Assembly (NCBI GenBank): GCA_034766995.1
Contig: CM068314.1
Span: 25,304,108 to 25,368,107, forward strand
DNA from: Acanthacorydalis orientalis
Taxonomy: Eukaryota; Arthropoda; Insecta; Megaloptera; Corydalidae
DNA length: 64,000 nt
Reading direction: 5' to 3'
Shown: in pieces, positions 1 through 11,809 of the stretch
Numbering within the stretch: the stretch's first letter is position 1
How the letters are laid out: every line of letters starts with the position of its first letter
Made by a program: the position numbers and the translations under genes
The notes under the pieces: model-generated
What the model was told of the DNA's origin: nothing
The model's database searches: none
What the model saw: only the letters and a program-made list of their open reading frames with translations

Positions 1-90
1 AATTTATATTTAACGTACATAAATATATTATATATTGAATATTTTTTACAGATGCATAGATACAATCTGTATTATTTATTGATATATAAA

Positions 91-92
<2 letters not shown>

Positions 93-163
<71 letters not shown>
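93..163. repeat. (TA)n microsatellite, 71 bp
   Basis: Pure TA dinucleotide run with no interruptions. It is the first of the long TA tracts that recur through the window. Confidence 0.95.
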
Positions 164-167
<4 letters not shown>

Positions 168-1244
168 ATTAAAAGTGTACAAAGAGCACTGTTTATATTA
201 GAGAAGAATTTCATTTAAATGTATTTAAATTTAGTTTTCATGTTTTCTATTTATTTACAAGATGTAATTTTCTCAAATATATCACAAAATTTACTCACTT
301 GTCAAAATGAAAAACCTACACATTAACCTTGTATGATGATTAAATAAACAAAAACAGAAATACTATTTTAACCAAAATGTTTTCTCTTCATTTTATAAAC
401 GATTGAAAAGATGTTCAGATTTATAATTCAGATACAAGTTTTATATTAAACTTAAAAAGAAATTAGAAGTGTTTTTTTAAAGTCGTATCATTAAATATTC
501 CTTTGATTAGAACGAATTTAATACTTGTTTAGTACGCGGTTACATGTATGAGTTTTTAAATTAACATTATTAATCGTTTTTCGAACACTTTTAAGAAAAA
601 TGTTTTTATTCAATCTTTTAAAATACTTTATCTGTTATAGTATTAATCATAATAAAGGAAGAAATATCTATATTTTTTTAGAGAGAGTTGTATTTCTATT
701 AAAATAGTTCAAAACGTATTTTTTATGCACATTTTATATGAAATGATTCAATTAAAAAAAATGAAAAAAGTATTTTTACTTACTATAATAAAAAGATCAA
801 TAAAATAATTTATAGGTGATACAAAAAGAGTTCACTTATGTATTAAAAAAATATGCGATTTTATTGTATAAAATAAACTACAAATGTCTTAAATTAATAT
901 ATAGGTGAACTAACTACTGCTGAAAGACACAGTTGGCATAAATTATATCTTTTGTAGGTAAAACCCAGAATTGAACTACTTTTGGAAACCATTGCTCTAG
1001 AAAAAGTTTTTGGCACCACTTCATATAAACATGAGTTGATAAGATTTTTTAATACTTAAAAATGCTCAATAATGGAATACTGGCATCAATTTTTTAATTT
1101 GCTGTCACACAGAAGCGTATAAAAAATGCACAATTGAAAACACATACCACAAACACATTTTAACAAGCGACTTCAAAAAAAATAAATATTGTCAGCAGGA
1201 AACGACACTCACGCCGCCATAATAAACTAATAGTGCCGCGTGTT

Positions 1245-1249
<5 letters not shown>
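164..1249. other. AT-rich DNA without recognised genes
   Basis: No open frame with coding character on either strand. The sequence is poly-A/T-rich single-copy-looking DNA. A slightly GC-richer patch near 1190-1240 contains several CpG dinucleotides. Confidence 0.6.

Positions 1250-1279
<30 letters not shown>
1250..1279. repeat. (TA)n microsatellite, about 30 bp
   Basis: Short uninterrupted TA run that follows a CpG-containing patch. Confidence 0.9.
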
Positions 1280-1283
<4 letters not shown>

Positions 1284-1419
1284 TTTGTAATATTTACACT
1301 TTTAGAAATAATATTAGATGATTTTATAAAATATTGTATACATATGTACTACAAATTACAAACAAAGCCTAGAAGCAATTCAAAACAATCACTTACTTCT
1401 CTAACAATTATTGAATAAA

Positions 1420-1555
1420 CGCAGCCGGACGTCACGGCGCGCGTCCATTGCTCTGAACTGTTGGCAAAGACGTCGCGACGTCGTTGCAATCGGTTCGGTC
1501 GTAACTAATGCGGAAATGTACGAACTCTCGGGTTCTATTCCTGGCCAAATCACGA
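1420..1555. promoter_or_regulatory. CpG-rich island, possible promoter of an unidentified gene
   Basis: About 135 bp dense in CpG (GACGTC, GGCGCGCG, GTCGCGACGTCG) inside very AT-rich DNA. The only other islands of this density are at the 5' ends and in one intron of paramyosin. No TATA box or adjoining open frame decides a direction. It may be a promoter or 5'UTR of a gene lying left of the window, or a first non-coding exon. The function is inferred from composition only. Confidence 0.35.
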
Positions 1556-1749
1556 AATAGCTATCATTGTATTATTAAGAATATCATTTGTTAACAGTAC
1601 ATTGATTTAATAATCTATGTGCTATAATTAATATTTTAAATGTTTATATCACTTTAAATATGTATTTATATTTATGTCTTAACACCTGTGGAGGTAAATC
1701 CCACACAAACATATACACATGCACAAACAAATACACATCCATACGTGCA

Positions 1750-1756
<7 letters not shown>

Positions 1757-1829
<73 letters not shown>
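1757..1829. repeat. (TA)n microsatellite, 73 bp
   Basis: Uninterrupted TA run preceded by ACATACATA imperfect repeats. The YIYIYI frame that crosses it is not a gene. Confidence 0.95.
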
Positions 1830-1832
<3 letters not shown>

Positions 1833-2894
1833 ATATGATTTTTATGAATTATTAGAAAAGATAAATAAATTGAATTTATTCTATATTTATCCCTTTGAAA
1901 ATTAAATAAAATAAATTTTTAAAACATTAATAATTATTATTCGAACGAATACAAAAAATCTATTTAAAGAACAATGGTTTCCAAATTGAGGAAATATTTA
2001 AAATAATGTAGTTAAAAATAAATCATCCCACTGAATTTTATAATCAGTGTATAATTTTATAGCGGTGTCTTTTTGTATGTATTAAAAATAAATAAGAAGA
2101 AGATATTTTGAAAATAATTTTCTTTATATATATATATATATATAATATAAATATATAAATAGATAGATAAATAAATATATAGTACAACAAGTAAAAATTT
2201 GACTTGTATTTAAGGAAGGTTTTCATCATTTTAAATATAAATATAAAAATTGAACTGATGTGATTATTTTGAAATACATTTAATGCACTTGATTTTTAAA
2301 TGTCAAAAAAGTATTTGTTTAACTAGGTTATTGCCATTATTGAACGGTCAAGAGCAACGTTGTATGTAAATATACCATATTAAAATATTTAAATCGAGAT
2401 AAGTTTAATGATTTGCATATTAATGTATGCGCCGAGGAAAGAAATGAAATAAAAATAAAATTAGTACAAAATCAATGGGTTAAATTGTTCTACCTTTAAG
2501 TAAGCAACGCTTTTTATTTGGAAATTTCATAAATTTTATGTGTTTAAAGCATTTTTTAATAATAAAACTGTTTATTATACTAATTTGTAATTAAAAACAG
2601 TATTTTCATACTGTTGTACACAATAAAAAGTGACAGATTCAGTTTATTCTGTGGTAAATAAAGACGTAAAAAATATTACATGTGAAACTGAAAAGAATGA
2701 TGATAATGATAATGATATATATCAAGTACGAATATTGTTATAAAAAAGTTTATCGCCTAAAATATCTATTAATATTATTAACGATGAATAGAATAAAAAT
2801 ATACGACACTGTAATGTAATTTTGGAATTAAAACATTTTTATTGGAAAATTTGCGAATTGATAATTTTAACATTTGTAATCTATCTATCTATCT

Positions 2895-2945
<51 letters not shown>

Positions 2946-3507
2946 ATTATTATTATTATTATTATTTATTGTACATAATTTTGTTATATAATAAATGATT
3001 TTTATTTCGAAATGTTTATGCACAAAATAATTTTAAAAATAATTATGCTGATTGAATTGTAAGTCATCATTATATTACAAATATATAAATATGAGAATAA
3101 TAAGTAGGAAATATATATTAAGTCGCGTGTTTATTTCAAGTTTATTTTTCAAAATAGTCAACATTGTTTTTTATAAAAATATACATTTAAAAATATAATT
3201 AGCTAGTATGGAATATTACTATCTATTATATATTTAAGAATGATTTTCATTTAGAAATTATCATTTTTAATTGATTATTATTATTATTATTATATATATA
3301 CACATATTGAAATTTGTTTACCCATATTTTTATTTATATATATACAAGCTACTTTTTTTAAAATTTAAATTCATTGGATAAATTTTATTGAAGCAATAAA
3401 TACTCATTAAAGATCATAACACTATTTCAAAACCTTTAAATCGAAAAGAGGGTTTAATAATGAAAATAAATATTTACTAGTAAAATGAAAATGCGTATAT
3501 TTATTAA
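1830..3507. other. AT-rich DNA with short simple repeats
   Basis: No gene recognised. It contains a TATC/TA/TTA compound microsatellite at 2881-2966 and smaller TA, TTA and TAT runs near 2128-2142 and 3280-3300. Confidence 0.6.
2881..2966. repeat. compound (TATC)n-(TA)n-(TTA)n microsatellite
   Basis: A short TATC array runs into about 40 bp of TA and then about 25 bp of TTA repeats. Confidence 0.9.
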
Positions 3508-3570
3508 TTATTCATCGCTGTCATCATCAGTACCCTTTTCAATCTGCAGAATAATTGGAGGATCTGAGCC
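3508..3570 (-). CDS. possible last coding exon of an unidentified gene (20 aa, acidic C-terminus)
   Basis: On the minus strand a good acceptor (CTCTATTCCATGCAG) is followed by 20 in-phase codons and a stop. The peptide reads GSDPPIILQIEKGTDDDSDE, a hydrophobic patch followed by an acidic tail, unlike the surrounding random translation. AATAAA overlaps the bases just after the stop. The upstream exons would lie at higher coordinates and were not found, so the parent protein is unknown. A chance acceptor next to a short frame remains possible. Confidence 0.28.
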   Translation of the reverse strand, partial: GSDPPIILQIEKGTDDDSDE

Positions 3571-4057
3571 CTGCATGGAATAGAGTATCAAGCATTAGGA
3601 TTTACGTCTCGTGCTGCTCGGATTTTCTGAAGGTCTGGTGGGTCGAGGATTATATTACTAAATAGTCGAATAATTTTCCTTCAGATGAAATCCGAATTCG
3701 TAGTTCAGACAGCGGAACTCTAACGTACCCGCGAAGGCAACTACTTACTGACCTGGTTTGTGGGTCTGTTCTTAGTAGACTCGCAAGTGCTCTCATTAGT
3801 CCTCCCACTCAAGCAGACTATGCCTGTTGGCAGTATATTTCAACAAGATATGCCATCACTTAATGCAACTCTTCGTATCTTACTATCAATTTTTATAACA
3901 AGTATTTTGACATTCATTTTAATTCAATCAAGCCATCAAAAATTCTGATCACCAATTTTTCTACGTCAAACAGTTGCAGTTCCTGTATTTTTCGTGAAAA
4001 TGCTGATCTTTCATTCTAATAGCATTAGCTCATATTATATATTTATTATAATTTTAC

Positions 4058-4060
<3 letters not shown>
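3571..4060. other. moderately GC-rich unassigned block
   Basis: Positions 3571-3870 have clearly higher GC than their flanks but no convincing frame. A 62-codon plus-strand frame (3760-3948) has a hydrophobic end and no recognisable family. This could be intron or 3' sequence of the gene ending at 3508, or an old repeat. Confidence 0.4.
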
Positions 4061-4109
<49 letters not shown>

Positions 4110-4118
4110 GTGTGTATA

Positions 4119-4179
<61 letters not shown>
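4061..4179. repeat. interrupted (TA)n microsatellite, about 119 bp
   Basis: Two TA runs joined by a short TATGTG segment near 4103-4122. Confidence 0.95.
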
Positions 4180-4181
<2 letters not shown>

Positions 4182-4523
4182 TTCGCTAACTACCGATTTG
4201 TTATTACAATATTAAATTCAATCAATTTAATATTTTATTTTTGTACAAAGAAATCAGTATGCTCAATGCGTCATGACGTTAGTAATGTTGAAATGGAACA
4301 ATAATAATAATATGTAAAATATGCATTGTGCAACTAAATAACAATATATAGTTCTTTTCTTTGTTTCATTAGTCATCGTTTGAACAATTGGTTGAAGATT
4401 AGATAAGAACATGAAACTTAATTTTTTATCAGAAAATCAAAATGATTCAGTAATAGTTTAAATAATTGAATAAAAAATATTTATGGTGTTATTAATTATA
4501 AATTCACACATATTTGTATAGTC

Positions 4524-4524
<1 letters not shown>

Positions 4525-4577
<53 letters not shown>
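4525..4577. repeat. (TA)n tract flanking a mariner-like element on its left
   Basis: The run of about 53 bp ends exactly where the transposon's terminal repeat begins. Confidence 0.95.
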
Positions 4578-4578
<1 letters not shown>

Positions 4579-4581
<3 letters not shown>

Positions 4582-5848
4582 ATTTTCCAGTACGGACACA
4601 ATTTTTTAAGAGAATTTATTTCACAGATGTCAAACTGACAGATGTATTTTTTTGACATTTGTTAAGATTTCACTTATTGTTAGCCATTTTTAGTTATAGC
4701 TACATATACAACAAAACAACGCATTGAAATAATACAATTGTATTATGAAAATGGTCGTTCTATAAAAAATATATTACATAAAATACGCTACATTCATTCT
4801 CGACATACATGTTCATCTGAATCAACAATGCTTCGATTAGTGAGTACATTTGAAGAAACTAGATCGGTTAAAGATAAAAAAGGTCAACAAATGTTCATAG
4901 AGCTCGTTTTGAAGAAAACATTGACTTAGTTCGTGAAAGTGTATCGGAAGAGACAAGAATGTCATTTACACGGCGTTTACAGCGAATGGGCCTTTCACAT
5001 ACGACCGCGTGGCGTATTTCGCAAAAGGATTTATTGATGAAGGATTATAAGGTTTAATTAAGGAGATTTGTTAATTGGATACTAGAACAACAACATGATT
5101 TTTCTGAAAATGTTATCTTTGGCGATGGTGCTTATTTCAAACTGTCTGGGTGCATTGATAAGCAAAACTGTCGAAAGAAAATCCGAAGGTGATTGTTAAG
5201 AAGCCACTGCATACAGAAAGAATGACTGTTTGATGAACACTTTGGTCCGGTGAAGTCATTGTTCCTTACTTTCTTGGGAATCAGACTGGTACAGCAATTA
5301 CTGTGAATGGAGAAAGATACTAAAACATGATAACCATTTTTTGTAGCCAGAATGGGATGATATCGATCTGGAAGACGTGTGGTTTCAGCAGGACGGTGCT
5401 ACAAACCACACAGCTGGTATACAATTGGTATACAATTTGGTGATACAAATGATTTATTGAGAATGAAATTTCTTAGTCGCGTTATTTCCGGAAATGGAAT
5501 CATTAATTCGCCACCTAGATCCTGCGATTTAACACCGTTCGACTACTTTCATTGTGATTGTGTTAAAGGATATGCGATCGGTAATAATTCTTAAACAATT
5601 TCCGACCTAAGAGATGAAATCCGAATAGTAATTGGTGAGATAGAGCCCCAGTTGTGTAGGGACGCTATTGAATAGTTCAACAAAAGAATGGTTACTTGTA
5701 AGAAAGCACCCGGCAGTCATTTACATGGTATTGTTTTTCATTTATAAATGGCATACCACCAACTATTATTTACAATAATGAAAGTCAAAACTTCAGCGCA
5801 AATTCCGTTTTATTTCAAACTAAAAAATTGGGTCCTAATTGGAAAACG

Positions 5849-5849
<1 letters not shown>
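4579..5849 (+). mobile_element. decayed mariner/Tc1-superfamily element, copy 1
   Basis: The ends are inverted repeats sharing TTTTCCA, then a GGAC core and CAATTTTTTA (left 4583-4610, right about 5817-5846). The element is embedded in (TA)n on both sides, as expected for TA target sites. The plus-strand interior is a broken transposase frame. It has an N-terminal helix-turn-helix with YYENGRSIKN, then ESTMLRLVSTFEETRSVKD (4738-4929), then a fragment with SFTRRLQRMGLSHTTAWRI (4950-5040). Catalytic-core pieces follow (FSENVIFGDGAYF, FQQDGATNHTA-like, PPRSCDLTPFDYF at 5510-5555). Frameshifts and stops separate the pieces, so it is inactive. Its length, about 1.27 kb, is typical for a full element. 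FGDGAYF stands where FSDEAHF is usual, so a catalytic-region acidic residue has also changed. Confidence 0.88.
4738..5640 (+). pseudogene. mariner-like transposase pseudogene
   Basis: Remnant of the cut-and-paste transposase of copy 1. Fragments in at least two reading frames preserve the HTH region, the linker and the PPRSCDLTP motif, which precedes the last acidic residue of the DDE/D core in this family. Multiple stops and frame changes mean no functional protein. It belongs to a transposase family common in insects, annotated as mariner or Tc3-like. Confidence 0.8.

Positions 5850-5884
<35 letters not shown>
5850..5884. repeat. (TA)n tract flanking mariner-like copy 1 on its right
   Basis: A TA run of 35 bp directly abuts the right terminal inverted repeat. 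Confidence 0.95.
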
Positions 5885-5887
<3 letters not shown>

Positions 5888-6420
5888 CACTAATTATAAT
5901 ACGCAAAGATAAATATAATTAACATACATACAATTCATCCAATAATACTCTATTTTCTATGTCAATTATCTGTAGAAATATGTTACACAAAACATTTAAA
6001 ATAAAGTTAGCTAGAATTTGGCCCATTAACACTTTTATTTGTCAGTTTTTGTGTAGGCGTCAGTAACGTGTTACTGTCCCAATAAAAATGCATTCTTCAT
6101 AATCTCTCATCATTATATTAACCAATTAATTGCGGATACATTGTTATTATTATAATGTTTTTTTTGTACTTCTTCCAAATTATTTTTCTTTTTGTGCTGT
6201 ACAGTAAAGGTAAACAACATGTTTAGGCGAGCTTTTCATAGCATTTTTTCTCTTTTCTTTTAATTGTCATGAATATTTTTCTATACCCTTGTATTTTTTC
6301 AGTAGGAATAAATTGTGTCTCAAACTCTAATTAGTTCATGATCATTTCGTTTCTGAATGGTTTCCAAGTTTATAATTGAAGTAATACAGAGCAAATGTTA
6401 ATGAAATAAATAAGTATATA

Positions 6421-6423
<3 letters not shown>

Positions 6424-6483
<60 letters not shown>
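6424..6483. repeat. (TA)n microsatellite, 60 bp
   Basis: Uninterrupted TA run. Confidence 0.95.
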
Positions 6484-6487
<4 letters not shown>

Positions 6488-6997
6488 AATCATGTACAAG
6501 AAGATATTCAAATTAGTACTTTAATGGAAAGAAATGTGCACAACATAATTAAGTAATATTGAAATTTGGATTCCTTTACCATTGCAAGAAGTACATAAAT
6601 TATTCTCAGACAGCAAACAAATCTTCAAATACTAATACTGAAAATAATTCTTCTAGAGATTTGTTAGAGGGAGGTATATATGTTGAATATTCCTCTTCAA
6701 TTGGACTGTCATATATAAGTAAATGTTTTGCGATTCAACATTAGAAGTTCATTTTATTCGTATCTTCAAAGTTTATAGCAAATGTTCTTTTCTTATAATT
6801 AGACGAAGTATGTAAAAAACTATGAATGCGGGCGATATATTAAATTTCTTATTTAGAATTGAAAATTAATAATGAATAACTACTGTTTGTATCACATAAT
6901 ATTACAGTTGGACAACAAAAGAAAAGAAGTCGATAAATTAGATTAGAAAATCCAACGACTGTAAATATATTATTTGTATGTATTGCAAAAATACACG

Positions 6998-7007
<10 letters not shown>

Positions 7008-7058
<51 letters not shown>
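7008..7058. repeat. (TA)n microsatellite, about 51 bp
   Basis: TA run following CGTATATATAAATA. Confidence 0.95.
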
Positions 7059-7060
<2 letters not shown>

Positions 7061-7540
7061 GCTTTCAATGACACTATAATTTAAAATTCTCCTAGAAAAC
7101 GTTTCTGAAATTATTTAAATTATTTTTGTGTTTAATGCTTTTTGTTTTAGAAATAGTCATTCAAATTATATATTTCCCTCACCATTATTAGACTTGCAAT
7201 CCCCATTTCCGAGTAATCATTTTTTTAAAGGAATTTTTTTTTGAAAAAAAAAAACAATACTATGAAGTGTTATTAATTTCAACGTTTCTAAATTTATGAA
7301 ATCCAATAGAAAACAATAGTTATTTAATTACTGTTATAAAAATGCACATTTATATCATAAAAGTCTATAAAAAGGTGCGCTTTTTATAAACACTTTTAAA
7401 TAAAATTGACAATTATATATATATATATATTATTCCGTACTAAAACTGTAAGGTATGTTAAATTGCATAAAAATGGGCGCCGTTTTAATTTTTATTCTTT
7501 ACAATTTTCGTCATTTATTTTGTATACTGTATGAACGTAT

Positions 7541-7545
<5 letters not shown>

Positions 7546-7584
<39 letters not shown>
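7546..7584. repeat. (TA)n microsatellite, about 39 bp
   Basis: TA run; the short hydrophobic frame spanning it is not credible. Confidence 0.95.
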
Positions 7585-7587
<3 letters not shown>

Positions 7588-8286
7588 TTATGTATGTATA
7601 CTTATATGTAGTGTCTTTATTATCTGCATATCTTTCTCTAATTTATTGTTTTACTTCAATATTTTTGAGTGCAGAATATTATTTATAATTATCGAAGTAT
7701 TGTTTTCCTATATATTTTTTTTATATATTTTTACAAACGTATAAGAAATTACGCGTATATATAGACCAGGTAATTCAGTTGAGAAATATTAAATTTCGGG
7801 TGGGTTATTATAGAATATGAAATATATAATTCTTGTTTGGAACATTGCCATAAGAAAAAAATAATAGTAATAGATAACAGTATGCTTTTTCTCACAATAG
7901 CGATGGATTTTGTTTCTCAGTCAGAGACCAAGAAAATATATCATTTTTTCTTTAATAAATGAATTTTGTTCTGTTCACGTTTCTATTATAACATATGTAA
8001 TTAATGGTCATTAAATATTTTTTTGTTTTGTCTGTATTTCATTGGAGTACTTATTGCTTTTTACATTTTCACCAATTAATGTACTCTCAATACATCTATT
8101 ATTTAGCTACAAATGAATAAAAATGTATTTTATATTATTTTTTTTTGTAATAAGTTATATAATAAAAATATTTTTTTTGTTTTTAGTTTTCATAAAAAAT
8201 AAATATAATTATTATTAATTTACTACTATACAGGAAATGTTTCTATAATCCAATCTAACGTTTCTCAATAATAGTAATCATTAATA

Positions 8287-8289
<3 letters not shown>

Positions 8290-8326
<37 letters not shown>
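8290..8326. repeat. (TA)n tract at the 3' end of a LINE fragment
   Basis: TA run of about 37 bp that begins (minus-strand sense) immediately after the stop codon of the LINE frame. Confidence 0.9.
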
Positions 8327-8327
<1 letters not shown>

Positions 8328-8328
<1 letters not shown>

Positions 8329-9085
8329 CAGCCTCTGTGAATCCAATGCTGAATGAAGGCTTCTTCAATAATTTTCCATTTTGTACGATTGAATGCCTCT
8401 CTTTTTCACTGATTTCCAATAAATTTTTAATTTCATAATCTCATCTGTTCATTCGTCTCCTTCTTCGTCTTTTCATATTCTTTGGTTCCCAGTTAATAAT
8501 TTGTATTGTCTATCGATTGTCTTCTCGTTTTGAAACATGCCCCGCCCATTCCCATTTCAAACTCTTCACTCTTCTCGTTACGTCTGTGACTCCTGTCTGG
8601 TTTTTTCCTTCTCCCATTTTTTGAAACTCTTTTTTGGAACTCCAATTCCCAAGCTTACCCACCATTCTGTACCATCAACCTACATTTCTAATAAAACCGG
8701 CTTAAAAGCTATTGTCTAAGATCCCGGAATCTTAATGCCAGTACCATTCAATTCACAGATCAGCGGCGTTGTGCATAAATTCATATCAATAAAATTATTT
8801 TTGATTTTGTCTGTTTTCTTATCCATTCTATTCTTTTTCTATCTCTCCTTGTTATTCCTAGTATACATCTTTTCATACTTCTCTGTGTTGTTTGGAGTAT
8901 GAATGATTTTGACGTTAAGCACCCATTTTTCGCTGCCGCACGTAAGGACTGCTAGTATACATTGATCAAATAATTTTTTCTTCAAACAGAATGGGATTGT
9001 TGATTTAAATATCGGGCTGTTTCGTCCAAATGAGCTCCATCCTATTTTTATTCGCCTATTTACTTCTTCATTGAATGATTCATCT
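8328..9085 (-). mobile_element. decayed LINE: C-terminal end of an endonuclease/reverse-transcriptase ORF
   Basis: On the minus strand, 9085 to about 8830 reads like the RT thumb region of insect non-LTR elements: NRRIKIGWSSFGR, then LKKKLFDQCILAVLTCGSEKW. Downstream at about 8570-8520 is KWEWAGHVSKREDNR, then WEPKNMKRRRRRRMNR, and near 8340 EEAFIQHWIHRG followed by a stop. These match, in order, the C-terminal motifs of CR1/Jockey/RTE-like RT proteins (FGK, CVLPVLTYGAETW, W-GHV-R--DNRW, W-PR--KR--GRP). The catalytic RT domain is missing and frames are broken near 8600-8830. This is a 5'-truncated dead copy. A (TC)n(TA)n repeat bounds the 5' side and (TA)n the 3' side. Confidence 0.82.
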
Positions 9086-9095
9086 TTGTTGAGAA

Positions 9096-9122
9096 ACTAG
9101 TCTCTCTCTCCCTCTCTCTCTC

Positions 9123-9173
<51 letters not shown>
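9096..9173. repeat. compound (TC)n-(TA)n microsatellite
   Basis: About 28 bp of TC repeats followed by about 50 bp of TA, bordering the truncated LINE. Confidence 0.95.
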
Positions 9174-9175
<2 letters not shown>

Positions 9176-9940
9176 CATAAAATACATTTTCATATTATAA
9201 ATTAAATTGTGAATGAAATAAATAGTTTCAGTCCATTATAAATAATTTATTGTATATAAGTAAAATGCAATACTAATACATTTCAAATCAAGTATTTTTA
9301 GGCAATAGATGTAAAATACATGTCTTCATGATTTTAATTAAAAGATAGTATCATTAGTGTAATTTGATTGTGTTTCTAAATTATAACTAGTGACAAAATA
9401 TTATATATTTCTTTTCATACAAAAATTTTAATAAATAATCCTGATAGATGTACAGAAATTTTCATGAAACAAATAGATTGAGCCATTGTGCTAGTTAAAA
9501 TATGTAAATCCGTTAACTCAAATGAAAAATTCTGATAATAACAAAAATATATATGTTTCCATAAATAATAAGTCATCAAAAAAGCATGTCTATCTTTGAA
9601 TTGTCATTACTAATAATAAATGTATGTATTATAAACATGTATAAACGTAGACATTGATAGATTTGAAATGTGTACGTAATATAAATAATTTAAATTTGAA
9701 ATCTGAAATTATGATTTCGATAAATGTTTTATAAAATCAAAAGAATACATATTATTTAAAAAAGGAAATTGTGTATGTGCAAAAAGAGTTATTACTATTT
9801 AAATAAAAAAAAAGAATTCGAACTCGAAGAACTGGCCAGAAATTAAAATAAATGTCTGCTGAAAAGATAACAATACACGGCAATGCAACCTTCAATTTAA
9901 ATTTATTGCACATCCCTGATCTACGGTATTTTATGTCATG
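9174..9940. other. AT-rich DNA without recognised features
   Basis: No frame, repeat or motif of note. Confidence 0.55.
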
Positions 9941-9949
9941 ACTCCAAGG

Positions 9950-10230
9950 TTGCGAATCTTAATTCTAAAGATAATCCTGATCAATTTGTACCGCCGAACA
10001 GTTACCGCTTACACCGATCGAGACGGTAACAATGAAACATGTTCGCTGTTCCAATAACAATATTCAAATGTTCACTTTTCATCCTGTTGCATTCGAAACG
10101 AAAATTCCCAAATGCGAACTGGACCGATAGTGACCGAAACAAACCGATGTAACGTGACATGTGTGTCTATAAAAGGACGCTGTTCAGTGCGCAGCCCCGT
10201 AACTTGAGATAAGGTGCCACTGTTGTTGCT
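9950..10230 (+). promoter_or_regulatory. TATA-box promoter-like block, candidate distal promoter of paramyosin
   Basis: A GC-enriched block ends in a strong TATA box, TATAAAAGG at 10168-10176, on the plus strand. Initiator-like TTCAGT lies at 10183-10188 and further CAG/CGTAAC starts near 10192-10202, the expected 25-30 bp downstream. A good donor (AG|GTATAAG) sits at 10311/10312, and a matching acceptor (TTTTCTGACAG) precedes the paramyosin start codon at 15681. A non-coding first exon of about 110 nt spliced over 5.4 kb would therefore be simple. Fly paramyosin also has a non-coding 5' exon. That this promoter drives Prm is inferred; it could belong to another transcript. Confidence 0.45.
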
Positions 10231-10240
10231 GTTGCATCGT

Positions 10241-10262
10241 CGGCGTCGACATGCGTGTCGAC
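10241..10262. repeat. perfect inverted repeat in the presumed 5'UTR
   Basis: GCGTCGACA, a four-base loop, then TGTCGACGC: a 9-bp perfect GC-rich hairpin just downstream of the TATA promoter. If transcribed it would form a stable stem in the 5'UTR. Confidence 0.6.
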
Positions 10263-11539
10263 GCTGCTCTAGCTAATCGTTTTCAGGAATGTATAACGCC
10301 GACATAAATAGGTATAAGAAAACAAGTACCGTCTACACTTATCACAAATAAAACTTCGGCTTTGAAATAAAAAGGAAAGGTAGATGTTTAAATGTTTTGG
10401 TGAAAGGATTCTGATAAAATATACCATCAAATATGTTACGTCGTTGTTGATTATCCGCTTCATATTGAATATGTATATATAATCACGATTCTATTATATG
10501 AACAATATTTTTTTTCAATTTTATAAAATACTTAAATTTTACTCATATATACTTTTTACTCATATATACTGAATATTAATACAAAAATGTATATGTTTCT
10601 TTTCTAACACTTTATGCAATCATTTGCATTTTGAATTTTCTTTTAGAAATTATAAACAAATTAACATTTTGTGAATATGTTCGTTTGTTTACACATAAAA
10701 GTCAGTCACGTTACACAGATTTGTAAATGTTATGAAATATTTATATATTTTTATAATAAGTATGATATTACTTACGATAATTTATTTATCTAATATCTTC
10801 TACATTTACACTTTCAGATATTCGTAATTGTGCAATAACTGTTCTAGTTATGTTAGTTTTTTTGACTGTTAGTATCAGAGATGCGGAAAAACTCTTCTCA
10901 GACGTATTTTAAATTTAAATGTTAAATAATTTGTATGTTTATAGTGTAAATTTATCGTTTTTGTGATTATTTTATAGAAATTTAATTTCAAATTTTTATT
11001 TCAATCACGTTGCAGTACGAGTTTAAAAAACTATAACTAATTTATAAAATGATAAAGTATGAACTAATCATTATTTTTTACATTTACTTTGTATATTTAC
11101 TTTTATACAAGATTAAATTATTGAAATGTGGATAAAATAACTATACATTTTATTATTTTTATTTATTATAAGGTTTGTAGAAATGAAATTGACGATATGT
11201 CAAAAATTTAATTTTGTCTACACTTTTCTAGACTAACGAAGAAACTTATTTTCTTGATATTCTGATTTTTTTATGGTTCAACTGTAAAGTAATTTTAAAG
11301 AATTTTTTATACATTTATCATCCTAAAAGCAAAACTGATTAAATACCAATACATATATTTTTAATTTACGAGCTAATAATTTCTTTTTATATATAAATTT
11401 GAATATTTTTGATGGTTAAGTTTAGCTGGTTGATTTTCAATATTTTCGAATCACGATGGTGAGTAAATTTAAGTCTTAACTCATTTTAAACGAATTTAAA
11501 ATTTGATTCTATTTAGTTATAATTGTGTAAAAAAGAGGC

Positions 11540-11583
<44 letters not shown>
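11540..11583. repeat. (TA)n-(GA)n compound microsatellite
   Basis: TA run of about 24 bp passes directly into about 20 bp of AG repeats. Confidence 0.9.
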
Positions 11584-11747
11584 TGGAAATATTACAATTA
11601 TCTAATTATTTTTTGGATGAAGTACTTCCAGATCAAAAATTATTACTTTTCAAATGCATGAGAAATTGAATTATTAATAGACTTATTTCAGTTTGATTCA
11701 TAAAACTGTAAAAATCATCATTTTGCATTTTTAAAGTCACTCAGAAC

Positions 11748-11748
<1 letters not shown>

Positions 11749-11808
<60 letters not shown>

Positions 11809-11809
11809 A
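11749..11809. repeat. (TA)n microsatellite, about 55 bp
   Basis: TA run with small breaks at its right end. Confidence 0.9.

Larger units (their letters stand above)
5885..8289. other. AT-rich DNA, no gene recognised
   Basis: No coding exon or known mobile element seen. It includes TA tracts at 6424-6483, 7008-7058 and 7546-7584, listed separately. Confidence 0.6.

Noticed and set aside
1660..1905. Open frames consisting of YIYIYI repeats (this and many others over TA tracts)
   Set aside because: They are translations of (TA)n microsatellites, open because TA repeats contain no stop in two frames. No coding evidence outside the repeat.
3760..3948. 62-codon hydrophobic frame
   Set aside because: No family features, no neighbouring exon, and the hydrophobic end is AT-rich random translation.
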